Source: an uncultured Pseudomonadota bacterium
GTDB lineage: Bacteria > Pseudomonadota > Gammaproteobacteria > Steroidobacterales > Steroidobacteraceae
NCBI GenBank assembly: GCA_903879335.1
Contig: CAIRLC010000010.1
Location: forward strand, 62,001 to 126,000
Direction of reading: 5' to 3'
DNA: 64,000 bases
The position numbers were made by a program, and so were the translations under genes. Under the pieces are notes generated by a model. That model saw nothing but the letters and a program-made list of their open reading frames with translations, was not told where the DNA came from and ran no database searches. Shown here one piece after another: positions 25,139 through 35,377 of the stretch (position 1 is the stretch's first letter; every line of letters begins with the position of its first letter).

Positions 25139-27339
25139 TTCACAGCGTCCGGTTTGAGATAGCGGTCGAAAAATTCCACCAGACGCCGAAACGCATAGCG
25201 AGTTTGCGCGAGGCCTTGTGTATCCCAGCCGTGCGGCGCGTCGGGCAAGACCGCCATTTCGAAGTTCTTATCCGCCAGGATGAGGCGTTGCGCCAGTGTG
25301 AGCGTGTCCTTCAATAGCACGGTGTCATCGCGCATGCCGTGGATGAACAGTAGCGGGTCTTGCAAGCCATCCGAGTACAGGAATGGCGACGCGGCGCGAT
25401 AGCGCTCCGCGCGACTGACAGGATCCATCATGGTGCGCATCTCGCCGGTTTCGGCATGAAAGACATTCGTGGCCGGTGCGCCAGCGACGCCAGCGGCATA
25501 GGTGCCGGGGTGCTTCATGAGAGACATCGTGGTTAATAATCCACCGTAGGAACTCCCCCAAAGACCAATCCGCTTCTCATCGATATAGCCGGTGGCTGCG
25601 AGATACCGGGTGGCGCTGTAAAGATCCTCAACATCCACACCGCCGTAATCTTCCCGAATCCGTTGTCGGAATCCTTTGCCATGTCCAGAACTGCCGCTGA
25701 TGTCGACGTTCATGATCACGTAGCCGTGGCGGACCAAGTATTGGTCCAGCGCCCAAGTCGGATGGTAAATCCGGCCACCGAAGCGATTGTGGGCCGTGTT
25801 GCTGTACACCGAACCGATGATTGCGGGGTAATGACGGTGCGGATCAAAGTCGGGCGGCAAGGTCAGCCGTGCATGGACGAGCGTGCCGTCGTGCACGTTC
25901 GGAAAGTCAACGTAATGGGCGACGGCCCACGGATACTGCTCGTACTCCGGCAGCGGAGAGTGCGTCACGCGTCGAGCGGGCTCGGATCCGCCACGAACGT
26001 TCAAGCGGCGTAGATACAGTTCGGGTGGCGTGCCGTCGCTGGAGTCAATTTCGGCGAGCCACTGTCCATCGGGTGAGGCGATCGGTTCGTGATAGCCGGG
26101 GTCTTGCGAGAGTGCGACCGGTTGACCGCCGAAGGGTAAAAAATACGGTTGACGATCTTCCGGTTGACTGCGATTGCTGATGTACAAGATCCCATGAGCG
26201 GCCGGGACTACAGCGGCCGAAAAGACGGCTGCCCGTCCATCGGTCAGTGGCGTCGGCTCGGCGCCATTCAGTGGGATTTGCCACAACTGGTAGTCCGCGT
26301 CACGATCTGACGTGAGGAATACGCTCCGGCCGTCCGGCGCCCAATCGGCCCACCATTCGGCCGTGACGTTGGCTGCGTCGCGTTCCTCGTACGGGGTGCG
26401 ACCGGTTCCAGTCGAAGGGTCTAGCACCCGCAGCCAGCGATGTTTGATGTACAGGTCAGACCGATCCACCAGCAAGTGGCGACCGTCGGGTGACCACGCG
26501 ATGCTGAACACTAAATCATCCGGCGCGCCGTCCAAGTCCATCCACACGGGATCGCCTCCCGCTGTCGCGACCACGCCCACGCGATAGCGCTCTGAGGGTT
26601 CGCCGGGAAAGGCGCGGCGTATCGTTGGCGCCTGCGTTTCAGCGCCTAAGTAGTCGGGAATGATGCGTTCGGGTATTGCGCGGGTATCGGCTTCCAGAAA
26701 AGCGATCTGGCGACCGTCAGGAGAGAGGCGAAATGATTCGACCATCACGTCATCGGGAACGTGGACGAGCGTGCGCACGACGGGTGCGCTTGCTGCCGTA
26801 TCGACCAGCTTTAAGCCGTGGGCATCGGTGTAAGCGATGAGGGTCGACGTCGGTACTGCGGTGAGTTCGTGCGCGCCCGCGACGGTGGCCATCAGCCGCG
26901 TCGCGGGTGCAGATCCGGCGGTCGGCACGCGATAGAGCGCATCTTGTCGGGTGTACACCAGGGCGTCGCCGGCGGCCGTGAACGTGAAACTGGTGACCCC
27001 GGGGTCGCGCTCGCGGGCGGCCGTCGCTTGCAGGGCGACTTGGCGATCTGCATTCGCGGGCACGGTGAACGCCGCGGTGGCAGCCACTGGGCTCAGTCGT
27101 ACTGCGGGATGCCCGGCGGTATCTGCAATCCAGAGGTCGCGCGTATTAGTGCCGGCCTCGCTCCACAAGAAGGCGACATGTCGGCTATCGGGTGACCACG
27201 CTGGCTTCTCGGGCGTAGAGCCGATGACCCACGGCAGGCTATACAAGCGCTCGAGCGACGGCGGCGACGCGATGGGCGTCGGTGCAGCGACGACAACCGT
27301 GCTCACCATCACTGAGCTGAGTAACGTGACAAACTTCAT
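25135..27339 (-). CDS. Exported dipeptidyl-peptidase-type S9 serine peptidase
   Basis: A 734-residue peptidase with a signal peptide. The N-terminal half carries repeated WSPDSRH / WSPDGRH / PDGRQ segments of a beta-propeller (residues about 45-430). The hydrolase domain has the nucleophile Ser597 in GSSYGG, the Asp in HGMRDDTV and the His in DAPHGW. It releases dipeptides or short peptides in the periplasm. GGAGG lies before the ATG, inside the end of the DUF885 gene, and the two genes overlap by four bases. Its 3' end overlaps the convergent hypothetical gene by four bases. Confidence 0.9.
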   Translation of the reverse strand: MKFVTLLSSVMVSTVVVAAPTPIASPPSLERLYSLPWVIGSTPEKPAWSPDSRHVAFLWSEAGTNTRDLWIADTAGHPAVRLSPVAATAAFTVPANADRQVALQATAARERDPGVTSFTFTAAGDALVYTRQDALYRVPTAGSAPATRLMATVAGAHELTAVPTSTLIAYTDAHGLKLVDTAASAPVVRTLVHVPDDVMVESFRLSPDGRQIAFLEADTRAIPERIIPDYLGAETQAPTIRRAFPGEPSERYRVGVVATAGGDPVWMDLDGAPDDLVFSIAWSPDGRHLLVDRSDLYIKHRWLRVLDPSTGTGRTPYEERDAANVTAEWWADWAPDGRSVFLTSDRDADYQLWQIPLNGAEPTPLTDGRAAVFSAAVVPAAHGILYISNRSQPEDRQPYFLPFGGQPVALSQDPGYHEPIASPDGQWLAEIDSSDGTPPELYLRRLNVRGGSEPARRVTHSPLPEYEQYPWAVAHYVDFPNVHDGTLVHARLTLPPDFDPHRHYPAIIGSVYSNTAHNRFGGRIYHPTWALDQYLVRHGYVIMNVDISGSSGHGKGFRQRIREDYGGVDVEDLYSATRYLAATGYIDEKRIGLWGSSYGGLLTTMSLMKHPGTYAAGVAGAPATNVFHAETGEMRTMMDPVSRAERYRAASPFLYSDGLQDPLLFIHGMRDDTVLLKDTLTLAQRLILADKNFEMAVLPDAPHGWDTQGLAQTRYAFRRLVEFFDRYLKPDAVN

Positions 27340-29036
27340 GGTGCCTCCGCCGGCAGCGGCAATAATTCCGGTAGTTCGCTGCGATCACCCCACATTTCCA
27401 AGCGGGTGAGGGCGAAGGGCACGTTGCCCTCGCGCCAGAGGTGATCCTGAAAGCGTTGCAGTGAGAACTGATCGCCCTCCCGGCGTCTCGCATCGGCTAG
27501 AAGCGCCAGAATTTGCGTCTTGCCGATCTGGTAGGAAATCGCTTGTCCAGGCGTGGCGGCAAAGCTCGCCGCTTCTTCCATGGCCGTCGCTGGGTCCATG
27601 GGTACTGTTCGCGCCAAATAGTCTGCTGCCTGCGTCAGCGTGAATTCGCCGAGCGCCAATTTCACATCGACTTCGACGCGAAGCGCACGCAATCGAGCGA
27701 AGCTGTAAATCGTCGAGCGGGTGCGGGGCTGATCGTCGAATAAGCCGGCTTGAAGCATCATTTCTTCGGCATAAAAGCCGATCCCTTCATTGGCGGCGGA
27801 GTCATAGAAATGGCGGCGAATGGGATCCGGGTGGCGCCATCCGAGGACCAGCTGGAAATAATGCCCGGGGACGCCTTCATGCACGACGATCGACCGTGGA
27901 TCGCGTGCCGTCGACAAGTAGAAGTAGGGCAGATCAGGGCGGGGGCTGCGGATATAACTGACCGCATTCTCATGCAGTCGGGAGGGCCCCGTGAGATCGT
28001 CGCTGACGCCAAGAAACGCTAAGGGTTCCAAATAATCCGGAAGCAATTGATTCGTGTAGTGAGCGACATCCTCCGGGATCGTTAACAGGTGATGGGTGGT
28101 CAAGAAGTGTCGGATGTTCAGTTCTTGCTCGTGTTCAGCGGCAACTTGTGCGGCACTTGAACTGAAAATCGACGCTTGGGGCGTGCCCCGCAAGCGATTC
28201 TCCTCAATACCCTCGAAGGTGACTGCGCGCGACCATTCGGCGCGAGCCAAGGTAAGAAGACTTGGCGGGTCGTAAGGCAGCAACGCGACGTTATGCAGGA
28301 AATACGCATACGCCGCCGGACCAATGGCCGTATCGCTTCTGGCCTTCACGCGTTGCGTCTCCAGCCAATTACGGTACTCGTTAAGGGCGACGGCCGTCCG
28401 TTTTAAGAGCGAGCTCAGGCGTCTTTGATTATCCGGTGTGAACTGAGGCCCAAGCGTTTGAGCGAGGCGGTCGAGTTTCGTGTCGATTCCGCTCAAGTCT
28501 GAGACCGCAAGCCCGAGAAACGGTGCGCGCAGGTCCGTTAGGTTTTGACGGGCATCGGCTAAGGTTTTGGGGATGGCCTCCAGCCTATCCAGTACCGTCG
28601 CTTGTCGCTCGGCCGTGAAGGGCGGTGGCGGCAAAAGGACTTCATAGACGCTACCGAGGCTCTGGTCGATATAAAAACCGGGGTGACGGGCCCAGAGTCG
28701 CGATACATCCAATTCAAACCGAGCGCGGGCAATCGCCGATCCAATGAGTCGATAGTCGACTTGATCGGCTAAAGAAGCTTGTGGCTTCGGTTCCAAGCTT
28801 TTCCAACGTGTTTCAAAAGCCGTGACCGTATCGCGGTAGCGCTCGACGGTCGTCGCAGACCAATCGACCCGGAAGTGGCTCGGCCGTTCCAGCCGGGGGA
28901 TGTCATCGCTTGTAAACGGTTGTTCCTGCGCACGCCACGCCCAGTAGTCGCGGTCTAGTGTTTGTACATCGTCCGCCTGAGCGGTGACCGCCCAGAAGAG
29001 ACCCAACAGCAAGGCAATGCGCAGATAGCCGGTCAC
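27336..29036 (-). CDS. DUF885 family exported metallopeptidase-like protein
   Basis: A 566-residue protein beginning at a GTG (29036) with GGGAG six bases upstream, which gives a signal peptide ending in T-A-Q-A. The DUF885 signature HEGVPGHY (His386, Glu387, His392) and NEGIGFYAEE resemble a zinc-peptidase site, and members are usually annotated as carboxypeptidase-like. The substrate is unknown. It overlaps the S9 peptidase gene downstream (ATGA), so the two probably process the same peptides in the periplasm. Confidence 0.87.
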   Translation of the reverse strand: MTGYLRIALLLGLFWAVTAQADDVQTLDRDYWAWRAQEQPFTSDDIPRLERPSHFRVDWSATTVERYRDTVTAFETRWKSLEPKPQASLADQVDYRLIGSAIARARFELDVSRLWARHPGFYIDQSLGSVYEVLLPPPPFTAERQATVLDRLEAIPKTLADARQNLTDLRAPFLGLAVSDLSGIDTKLDRLAQTLGPQFTPDNQRRLSSLLKRTAVALNEYRNWLETQRVKARSDTAIGPAAYAYFLHNVALLPYDPPSLLTLARAEWSRAVTFEGIEENRLRGTPQASIFSSSAAQVAAEHEQELNIRHFLTTHHLLTIPEDVAHYTNQLLPDYLEPLAFLGVSDDLTGPSRLHENAVSYIRSPRPDLPYFYLSTARDPRSIVVHEGVPGHYFQLVLGWRHPDPIRRHFYDSAANEGIGFYAEEMMLQAGLFDDQPRTRSTIYSFARLRALRVEVDVKLALGEFTLTQAADYLARTVPMDPATAMEEAASFAATPGQAISYQIGKTQILALLADARRREGDQFSLQRFQDHLWREGNVPFALTRLEMWGDRSELPELLPLPAEAP

Positions 29037-29182
29037 AGACGCTCTCCCAAGGGAATGCTCTAGAGTATACCGACGCCCAACGCGGTCTGAGACTCGGCAC
29101 AGCCGCCGCTAGGCGCATCGATGCGACGACGGCAACGGTCTGCGCTATTCTCAGACGATCCTACTGATGACCGGAGTGCTCC

Positions 29183-30499
29183 ATGTCCTCGTTACCTCGC
29201 GATCAGTCCAAGCTCGTTGTCCTCATTGCTGCCTGCATGGCCGGTCTTGGCCTTAACATGAACGCACCCGCCGCTGCAGTCACTCCGACGGTGCTGCATT
29301 GTGGTTCCGTGTGGGACGGCGTGACAGCGGGTCTGCGGGGCGAGTCCTATATTGAAATCAGCGGCGAACGCATCACCGCGATTCGGCCGGCGTCGAGCGG
29401 TCGTCCGACTGGGACGGTGACTGATCTGTCGAATATGACGTGTTTGCCCGGCTTGATTGATACGCACACGCATGTGCTGCTGCAAGGCGATATCACGGCG
29501 GCCGATTACGACGAGCAACTGTTAAAGCAGTCGCCCGAGTTGCGCACGATTTACGCGACCGTCAATGCGGCGCGCATGTTGTCGTGGGGTTTCACCTCCA
29601 TCCGCGATATTGAAACGGAAGGCGCAGGCTATGCCGACGTCGACGTGAAGACCGCGATCGACCGCGGCATCATTCCAGGACCGCGGATGCAGACCGCCGG
29701 GCGCGCCATGGATGTGACCGGGGCCTATCCGCTCCTCGGCTACGCCCCGGCGGTGGTGGTGCCTAAAGGCGTGCAGGAAGTCGATGGCGCCGACGGTGGC
29801 CGACGCGCCGTGCGTGAGCAACTGTCGCATGGTGTGGACTGGATCAAGGTCTACTCGGATCGTAGCTACCGCGTTGAAGGCGATATGTTGAACGACATCC
29901 CCACCTTTACGCTCGACGAACTAAAAGCCATCGTCGATGAGACACACCGTCAGCGGCATTACATCGCCTCGCACGCGATGGCCTTACAGGGTGTCCATAA
30001 TTCGGTCGAAGCGGGCGTGGACAGTATCGAGCACGGCGACTACATCAGTGATGCCGATCTCCAGACGATGGTCGCCAAAGGCATTTATTACGTGCCCACC
30101 ATCTATGTCGGCGAATATGTCGCCGAAGGTCGCGCCGCGGCCGGCGCACCGGTGTGGTTGCAGATGATGAAGATTCACGAGGATACCTTCCGTCGCGCGC
30201 TCAAGTCGGGCGTCAAGATTGCCTTCGGGACGGACGTCGGTGGCTTTGATTGGAAGACCAATCCCGCAATCGAGTTCGGTCTGATGGTGCGCTATGGCAT
30301 GACACCGGAGCAGGCCTTGCGGGCCGCAACGGTGACGGCAAGCAGCCTCTTACACGTGAACGATCGACTGGGCTCGCTTGAGCCCGGCAAACTCGCGGAT
30401 ATCGTCGCGGTGCCTGGCAACCCACTCACCGACGTCTCCCGATTAGAGCACGTCGGATTTGTGATGAAGGGTGGGGTCGCTGTCCATTCAGCGAAGTAG
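29183..30499 (+). CDS. Exported metal-dependent amidohydrolase (imidazolonepropionase-like/Xaa-Pro dipeptidase type)
   Basis: A 438-residue protein with a signal-like N-terminus (residues about 10-33). Metal-binding motifs are DTHTHV (His95, His97), a conserved ASHA and EHGD, and FGTDVGG with the catalytic Asp. Such enzymes hydrolyse cyclic amides or dipeptides, often Xaa-Pro. CGGAG lies seven bases before the ATG. It is divergent from the DUF885-S9 pair and is closed by a perfect 13-bp hairpin. Confidence 0.85.
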   Translation: MSSLPRDQSKLVVLIAACMAGLGLNMNAPAAAVTPTVLHCGSVWDGVTAGLRGESYIEISGERITAIRPASSGRPTGTVTDLSNMTCLPGLIDTHTHVLLQGDITAADYDEQLLKQSPELRTIYATVNAARMLSWGFTSIRDIETEGAGYADVDVKTAIDRGIIPGPRMQTAGRAMDVTGAYPLLGYAPAVVVPKGVQEVDGADGGRRAVREQLSHGVDWIKVYSDRSYRVEGDMLNDIPTFTLDELKAIVDETHRQRHYIASHAMALQGVHNSVEAGVDSIEHGDYISDADLQTMVAKGIYYVPTIYVGEYVAEGRAAAGAPVWLQMMKIHEDTFRRALKSGVKIAFGTDVGGFDWKTNPAIEFGLMVRYGMTPEQALRAATVTASSLLHVNDRLGSLEPGKLADIVAVPGNPLTDVSRLEHVGFVMKGGVAVHSAK

Positions 30500-30526
30500 T
30501 TTTATCGCCATCGCGCGTGGATGGTC

Positions 30527-30558
30527 ACTCGAGCTGACCGGTCTAGGTCAGCTCGAGT
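30527..30558. terminator. Bidirectional hairpin overlapping a stop codon
   Basis: ACTCGAGCTGACC pairs perfectly with GGTCAGCTCGAGT around a 6-base loop. It follows the amidohydrolase gene. It also contains the last codons and TAG stop of the convergent cupin gene, so it can serve both transcripts. Confidence 0.72.
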
Positions 30559-31721
30559 AGCCCAACATCGCAGAATCGTTGTGCGAGCGATAGCCGGACC
30601 TCGTCATCAATATCACCGGGAATATCGCGAATCCGAAAGCGCGCCGCGTTGACCATGAAGAGCACGCTCGATTCCGCCCCACGGTGGATATAGAGATGTC
30701 CGCCGGGATAAGCGACGTCTATTTTTTCGGTGTTCGCTGACAGATGGCAAAAACTACGACTGCGCTGTCGTAGTTCGCTGTCGAGCGTCAAGCGTCGACT
30801 CGGCTCACTCGTCTCGCCAGCTAAAGATCCCACGGCCCGTGCCGAGCGTCGCTGTAGTGCTGCGTCTACGAAGCCCGGTGCCGCCACGGCCTCTTGCAGC
30901 GCCTGCGCCGCCCGTCGCAGGAGGTCGGGTAACGGGTCGAGGCGCCCCGTCGTCAGTTGCTGCGCCAAGATTGGAGTCGCCGTGACCCGCCAGCCGCGAT
31001 CAAGATCAGAGACGTGATCAATCGCCGCAATCAGCGCTTCGCGCACGGTGAGCGGCGTAAAGCCAATCGACACGTGGATGGATTCCTCCTCTCCATCCAC
31101 CGCATGGACCGTACCGCGCGGCAAATAGACGGCGTCGCCTGGCCCGACTTCGAATTTGGCGTGTTCGCCTAAGGAGGGAGGAGAGCTCGGGATGCGCTCC
31201 CAGGCGTTATCCAGGTTCGAGGGTGATTGCGCCACGAACCACCGCTTGCGCCCGACCAACTGGATCACCAAGAGGTCGTGGTCGTCCGAATGTACCGGGG
31301 CCTTCATCCCGCCGTGACTCCAAAACGCCGATGCTGTGACGGGTTTGTGTAAGAGCGCCTCAAGCGCCCGACAGGCCTCGTCCAGACGCGGCGAATAGGG
31401 GCGCAAGCTTGGAAAGCGCACGGAGTAGCGGCGCTCGTGGAAGGTGCGGATATGCGAGCGGAAAGCGGCAGCATCCGTGAAAGCGGTGAGCGCGGGAGGC
31501 GCAGCAGTCGGATTTGCCGAATGAAAGGTGAGTTGGGTGGCGAGTGGGTAGGCGTCCGTCAGCGTTTGCGCCGGATCAATGCCGAGGATCGAGAGCCGCT
31601 CCGTCGTGGCGGCCTTCGGTAGCTGTCGCCAAGGTCCGTCGGCGAGACTCTGTAGAAAGTCTTGTGCTGATAGGGGTGCGAGGAACCGATTGAGGGTCTC
31701 GAGGGCGTCAGGCAGTCGCAT
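30543..31721 (-). CDS. Cupin_4/JmjC-like oxygenase (ribosomal oxygenase-like)
   Basis: A 392-residue protein, started at the ATG at 31721 (GGTGA six bases upstream). A longer frame to 31817 adds an unlikely basic leader. It carries the Fe(II)/2-oxoglutarate facial triad of the cupin_4 family: His144 and Asp146 in HSDDH, then His206 in GTVHAVD. Relatives such as YcfD/RoxA hydroxylate ribosomal-protein residues. Others act on peptides or are linked to TonB systems. The target here is unknown. It has no signal peptide. It is convergent with the amidohydrolase gene and divergent from the S10 peptidase gene. Confidence 0.8.
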   Translation of the reverse strand: MRLPDALETLNRFLAPLSAQDFLQSLADGPWRQLPKAATTERLSILGIDPAQTLTDAYPLATQLTFHSANPTAAPPALTAFTDAAAFRSHIRTFHERRYSVRFPSLRPYSPRLDEACRALEALLHKPVTASAFWSHGGMKAPVHSDDHDLLVIQLVGRKRWFVAQSPSNLDNAWERIPSSPPSLGEHAKFEVGPGDAVYLPRGTVHAVDGEEESIHVSIGFTPLTVREALIAAIDHVSDLDRGWRVTATPILAQQLTTGRLDPLPDLLRRAAQALQEAVAAPGFVDAALQRRSARAVGSLAGETSEPSRRLTLDSELRQRSRSFCHLSANTEKIDVAYPGGHLYIHRGAESSVLFMVNAARFRIRDIPGDIDDEVRLSLAQRFCDVGLLELT

Positions 31722-31850
31722 CGGGTCACCGGTCTTGAGTATCCCGCCGATTATGCCGCAAACGCGCCTCAAGCAGCCCTTGCGGGAGCCCCCAGGCTCG
31801 TCCATTCTCAACATCACAACGGCCGCCGGGCCACTTTAGCAGGACGTGTT

Positions 31851-33467
31851 ATGCGCAATGTGTGGGGTTTGCTTCTCGCGATGAATGTGGCGGCGGCCGT
31901 GGCGACAGTCCCGGCAGCCGAGGTCGTGAGTCCTGATGCGAAGAGCGAGGCAGCAAAGGCGGAACCCGGACGCTTTAGTCCGTTCAAAGTCGAGTCAAAA
32001 ACGGGCGCAGGCACCGTCACCGTCAATGGCCAGACCATTGCCTACCAATCCGTCGCCGGCACCCTCGTGGTGCATCAGAAGGGTTGGGATGATGTCCCCA
32101 AGGACCCTAAGGCTGACAAAGATCCCGCGGACGCGGAGGCATCCATGTTCTACGCCGCTTACTTCAAGCAGGGTGGCGGCAACCGTCCGATCACCTTCTT
32201 GTTCAATGGCGGGCCAGGTTCGTCGACCTTCTGGCTGCACATGGGTGCCTTCGGACCGAAGCGGATCATGGCCGTTTCGGATCGTCACTTGCCGGCCGCG
32301 CCGTACGAGATCGTGAACAATGTCGGCAGCTTGCTCGATGTCAGCGATCTGGTGTTCATCGATGCCCCGGGCACGGGCTTCAGTCGAATCGCGGGCAAGG
32401 AGGCTGAGAAGGCCTTTTTCGGCGTTGATGGCGATGCGAATGCCTTCGCCGATTTCATTACACTCTTTCTGACCAAGTACAGCCGATGGAACTCGCCGAA
32501 GTATATTTTCGGCGAGTCGTACGGCACACCGCGGGCAGCTGTCCTCGTGAATCTGTTGGAGAACGACCGATCCGTGGACGTGAACGGTGTGATCTTGCTC
32601 TCGCAGATCCTGAATTTTGATTTGTCGCCTGACGGTCCGAGCGCTAACCCGGGAATCGATCTGCCGTATCAGACCGCCTTGCCCACCTATGCTGCGACGG
32701 CTTGGTATCACAAAAAGGTGCCGGGCAATCCGGCCTCACTGGAATCCTTTCTCACCGATGTAGAACGCTTTGCGCTCGGCGATTATGCCACTGCGCTGGC
32801 GCAGGGTTCGGATCTGTCAGCGGCGCAACGGACTGCGATTGCGCAGCGCCTGCATGACTACACCGGACTGTCGACGGAATATATTGAGAAAGCGGATTTG
32901 CGCATCGATGGCGGTGAATTCCGGCAGCAATTGAAATTGGACGATGGTGAATCGACCGGCCGCTTGGATACGCGCTTTGCAGGACCCGTGCTTGATTCGC
33001 TCGCGCAGCGCGCAGGCTATGACCCGCAGTCCGCCTCCATTTCGAGCGCCTATGTCTCCGGTTACAACGACTACGCGCGTCGCGAGTTGCATTGGGGTGA
33101 AGATAAGATTTTTAAGCCCAGCATTTCCACTTATCGCACTTGGAATTGGCAGCACCAGCAGCCTGGATCCAGTGGCGCGGGCAGTTCGCGCCAGGGCGCG
33201 AACACAATGCCGGATCTCGCGAATGCGATGAAAGTGAATCCCAATCTGAAAATTCAATTGCACGCCGGTTATTACGATTTGGCGACGCCGTATTTCCAGG
33301 GCGTTTACGAAATGAAGCATTTGCCAATTTCTAAGGCATTGCAGTCGAATATCGAATATCAGTTTTATGACTCCGGTCATATGGTGTATGCGAAGGAGAG
33401 CTCCTTAAAGGTCTTGCACGATTCGGTCGCGGATTTCATCCGCCGTACGTCAGGAGCACACCAATGA
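31851..33467 (+). CDS. Exported serine carboxypeptidase-like protein (S10)
   Basis: A 538-residue protein with a signal peptide ending near residue 23. It has the S10 features LFNGGPGSST (oxyanion region), the nucleophile Ser223 in FGESYGT, and a C-terminal DSGHMVY with the catalytic His. It removes C-terminal residues from peptides in the periplasm. AGGA lies six bases before the ATG. It overlaps the M61 aminopeptidase gene by four bases (ATGA), so the two form an operon that can trim peptides from both ends. Confidence 0.9.
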   Translation: MRNVWGLLLAMNVAAAVATVPAAEVVSPDAKSEAAKAEPGRFSPFKVESKTGAGTVTVNGQTIAYQSVAGTLVVHQKGWDDVPKDPKADKDPADAEASMFYAAYFKQGGGNRPITFLFNGGPGSSTFWLHMGAFGPKRIMAVSDRHLPAAPYEIVNNVGSLLDVSDLVFIDAPGTGFSRIAGKEAEKAFFGVDGDANAFADFITLFLTKYSRWNSPKYIFGESYGTPRAAVLVNLLENDRSVDVNGVILLSQILNFDLSPDGPSANPGIDLPYQTALPTYAATAWYHKKVPGNPASLESFLTDVERFALGDYATALAQGSDLSAAQRTAIAQRLHDYTGLSTEYIEKADLRIDGGEFRQQLKLDDGESTGRLDTRFAGPVLDSLAQRAGYDPQSASISSAYVSGYNDYARRELHWGEDKIFKPSISTYRTWNWQHQQPGSSGAGSSRQGANTMPDLANAMKVNPNLKIQLHAGYYDLATPYFQGVYEMKHLPISKALQSNIEYQFYDSGHMVYAKESSLKVLHDSVADFIRRTSGAHQ

Positions 33468-35377
33468 TCCGCCGAATTGTTGACATGGCCTGTCTAGGGC
33501 TTTGCGCAGGGCTGCTGAGCTGTACGTGGGTGTCGACGGTGCCGGCAGCGGTACCCGCGCCGGTCGATCGTGATTACCCAGGCGTGCTCTCGATTAACGT
33601 TGATGCCAGCGATGTAGAGCGGCGCATCGTGCGCGTGACGGAAACACTCACAGCGCCTCCCGAGGACTTGGTGCTTTATTATCCCAAATGGATTCCGGGG
33701 CAGCATGCGCCTGGCGGGCCGATCGATCGCTTAGCGGGACTCGTGATTCGGGCGGGTGGACAAACGCTGCACTGGCGGCGCGATCCGCTCGATACCAATG
33801 CCTTCCACGTGCAGGTGCCAGCGGGTACCGCTGCGCTGGATATACGCTACGACTATCTCTCACCAACCAGCTCAAAAGTGGCGCAGGCGGAGATGAGTCG
33901 GGACCTGATGTTTCTCGAATGGATTGAGGTCGGTCTCTATCCGGCTGGTTATTACGCACGCCGTATCCCGGTCGATGCCAGTCTCACGCTCGCCGAAGGT
34001 TGGGACTACGGCACGGCGCTTAAAACAGTACGCCGCGATAATGCATACGTTGAATTCGACCGAACTGATCTAGAAGCTTTCTTTGATAGCCCAGTGTATG
34101 CCGGTCGCTATGCCCTCCATATTGCTTTGGATCCGGGCGCCTCTGTGCCGGTCGTGCTGAATGCCTTCGCTGACCGACCGTCAGCGCTTAAGGTTCCGGA
34201 GTCTGAACTTCGGATCCACCGAGCACTGGTGCAGCAGGCCTACAAGCTCTACGGCGCGAAACACTACGCACATTATGATTTCCTGTTGTCGCTTTCGGAT
34301 CAAATCGCACAGATTGGTACCGAGCATCATCAATCCAGTGAGAACGGACAAGATCCAGACTATTTCACGGATCGCGAAGCGACGATTGAAGGGCGTGATC
34401 TGCTGGCCCATGAGTACACCCATTCCTGGAATGGCAAGTTCCGCCGCCCGGCCGACCTGTGGACCCCAAGCTATGACGTGCCGATGCAGAACAGCTTGCT
34501 CTGGGTCTATGAAGGCCAAACCCAATATTGGGGTCAGGTTCTCGCTGCTCGTTCAGGCCTCTGGTCGCCGTCTGAAATGCGCGATGAGCTCGCGATGGTT
34601 GCGGCGTTTTACGCCGAGCAGGCCGGTCGTCGGTGGCGCCCGCTGGTCGATACGACTCAGGACGAGGTGATGAATGGACGGCGTCCGGAGTCCTGGCCGA
34701 GTTGGCAACGGTTTGAGGAGTATTACTCAGAAGGGCAGTTGATCTGGTTGGATGCCGATACCTTGATCCGAGAGCAAAGCGGTGGACACAAGTCACTCGA
34801 TGATTTCGCTCGCTCGTTCTTTGGCGTTCAGGATGGGCGCGTGACGCCCCTGACCTATACGTTTGAGGACGTGGTTCAGGCCTTGAATGCCGTATGGCCG
34901 CATGATTGGGCCGCATTCCTCAATGCGCGCGTCAATGCGGTGGCCCCGGAGGCGCCGTTGGATGGACTACGCCGCGGTGGCTATCAGTTGGTCTATGACG
35001 ATCAAGAGAATCCCTTTCTCAAGGCCGCGGATAAACACAAACACCGCCTGACACTGTCGTCCTCCTTAGGTCTTGTGGTGGATAGCGATGACGGGATGAT
35101 TTCCGAGGTTGCCTGGGATGGGCCGGGTTTTCAGGCCGGGCTGTCCGAGGGGATGCAAATCGTGGCGGTCAATGGCATCAGCTTTAATGACGAGCGCTTT
35201 ATCGAAGCGATTCGAACAGCGAAAAGTGATCCTCAGCCGATGGAATGGATCATTCGGCAAGCTGACCGGTTCAAAGTCATCGCTGTGGATTACCACGGCG
35301 GATTGCGTTACCCGCATCTGGTTCGAGATCCGAAAGTCCCCGCCCGGTTGGATGACATTTTGCGAGCACGAAGCTGA
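33464..35377 (+). CDS. M61 glycyl-aminopeptidase-type metallopeptidase with PDZ domain
   Basis: A 637-residue exported metallopeptidase. The zinc motif is HEYTHSWNGK (His316, Glu317, His320), with the third ligand Glu in VYEGQTQYWG. A PDZ-like domain follows near residues 530-600 (VAWDGPGFQAGLSEGMQIVAVNG). Family M61 members release N-terminal Gly or Ala. The N-terminus is hydrophobic with a Cys at residue 20 (LLSC), a poor lipobox, so plain export is more likely. It is translationally coupled to the S10 gene upstream. Confidence 0.88.
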   Translation: MIRRIVDMACLGLCAGLLSCTWVSTVPAAVPAPVDRDYPGVLSINVDASDVERRIVRVTETLTAPPEDLVLYYPKWIPGQHAPGGPIDRLAGLVIRAGGQTLHWRRDPLDTNAFHVQVPAGTAALDIRYDYLSPTSSKVAQAEMSRDLMFLEWIEVGLYPAGYYARRIPVDASLTLAEGWDYGTALKTVRRDNAYVEFDRTDLEAFFDSPVYAGRYALHIALDPGASVPVVLNAFADRPSALKVPESELRIHRALVQQAYKLYGAKHYAHYDFLLSLSDQIAQIGTEHHQSSENGQDPDYFTDREATIEGRDLLAHEYTHSWNGKFRRPADLWTPSYDVPMQNSLLWVYEGQTQYWGQVLAARSGLWSPSEMRDELAMVAAFYAEQAGRRWRPLVDTTQDEVMNGRRPESWPSWQRFEEYYSEGQLIWLDADTLIREQSGGHKSLDDFARSFFGVQDGRVTPLTYTFEDVVQALNAVWPHDWAAFLNARVNAVAPEAPLDGLRRGGYQLVYDDQENPFLKAADKHKHRLTLSSSLGLVVDSDDGMISEVAWDGPGFQAGLSEGMQIVAVNGISFNDERFIEAIRTAKSDPQPMEWIIRQADRFKVIAVDYHGGLRYPHLVRDPKVPARLDDILRARS

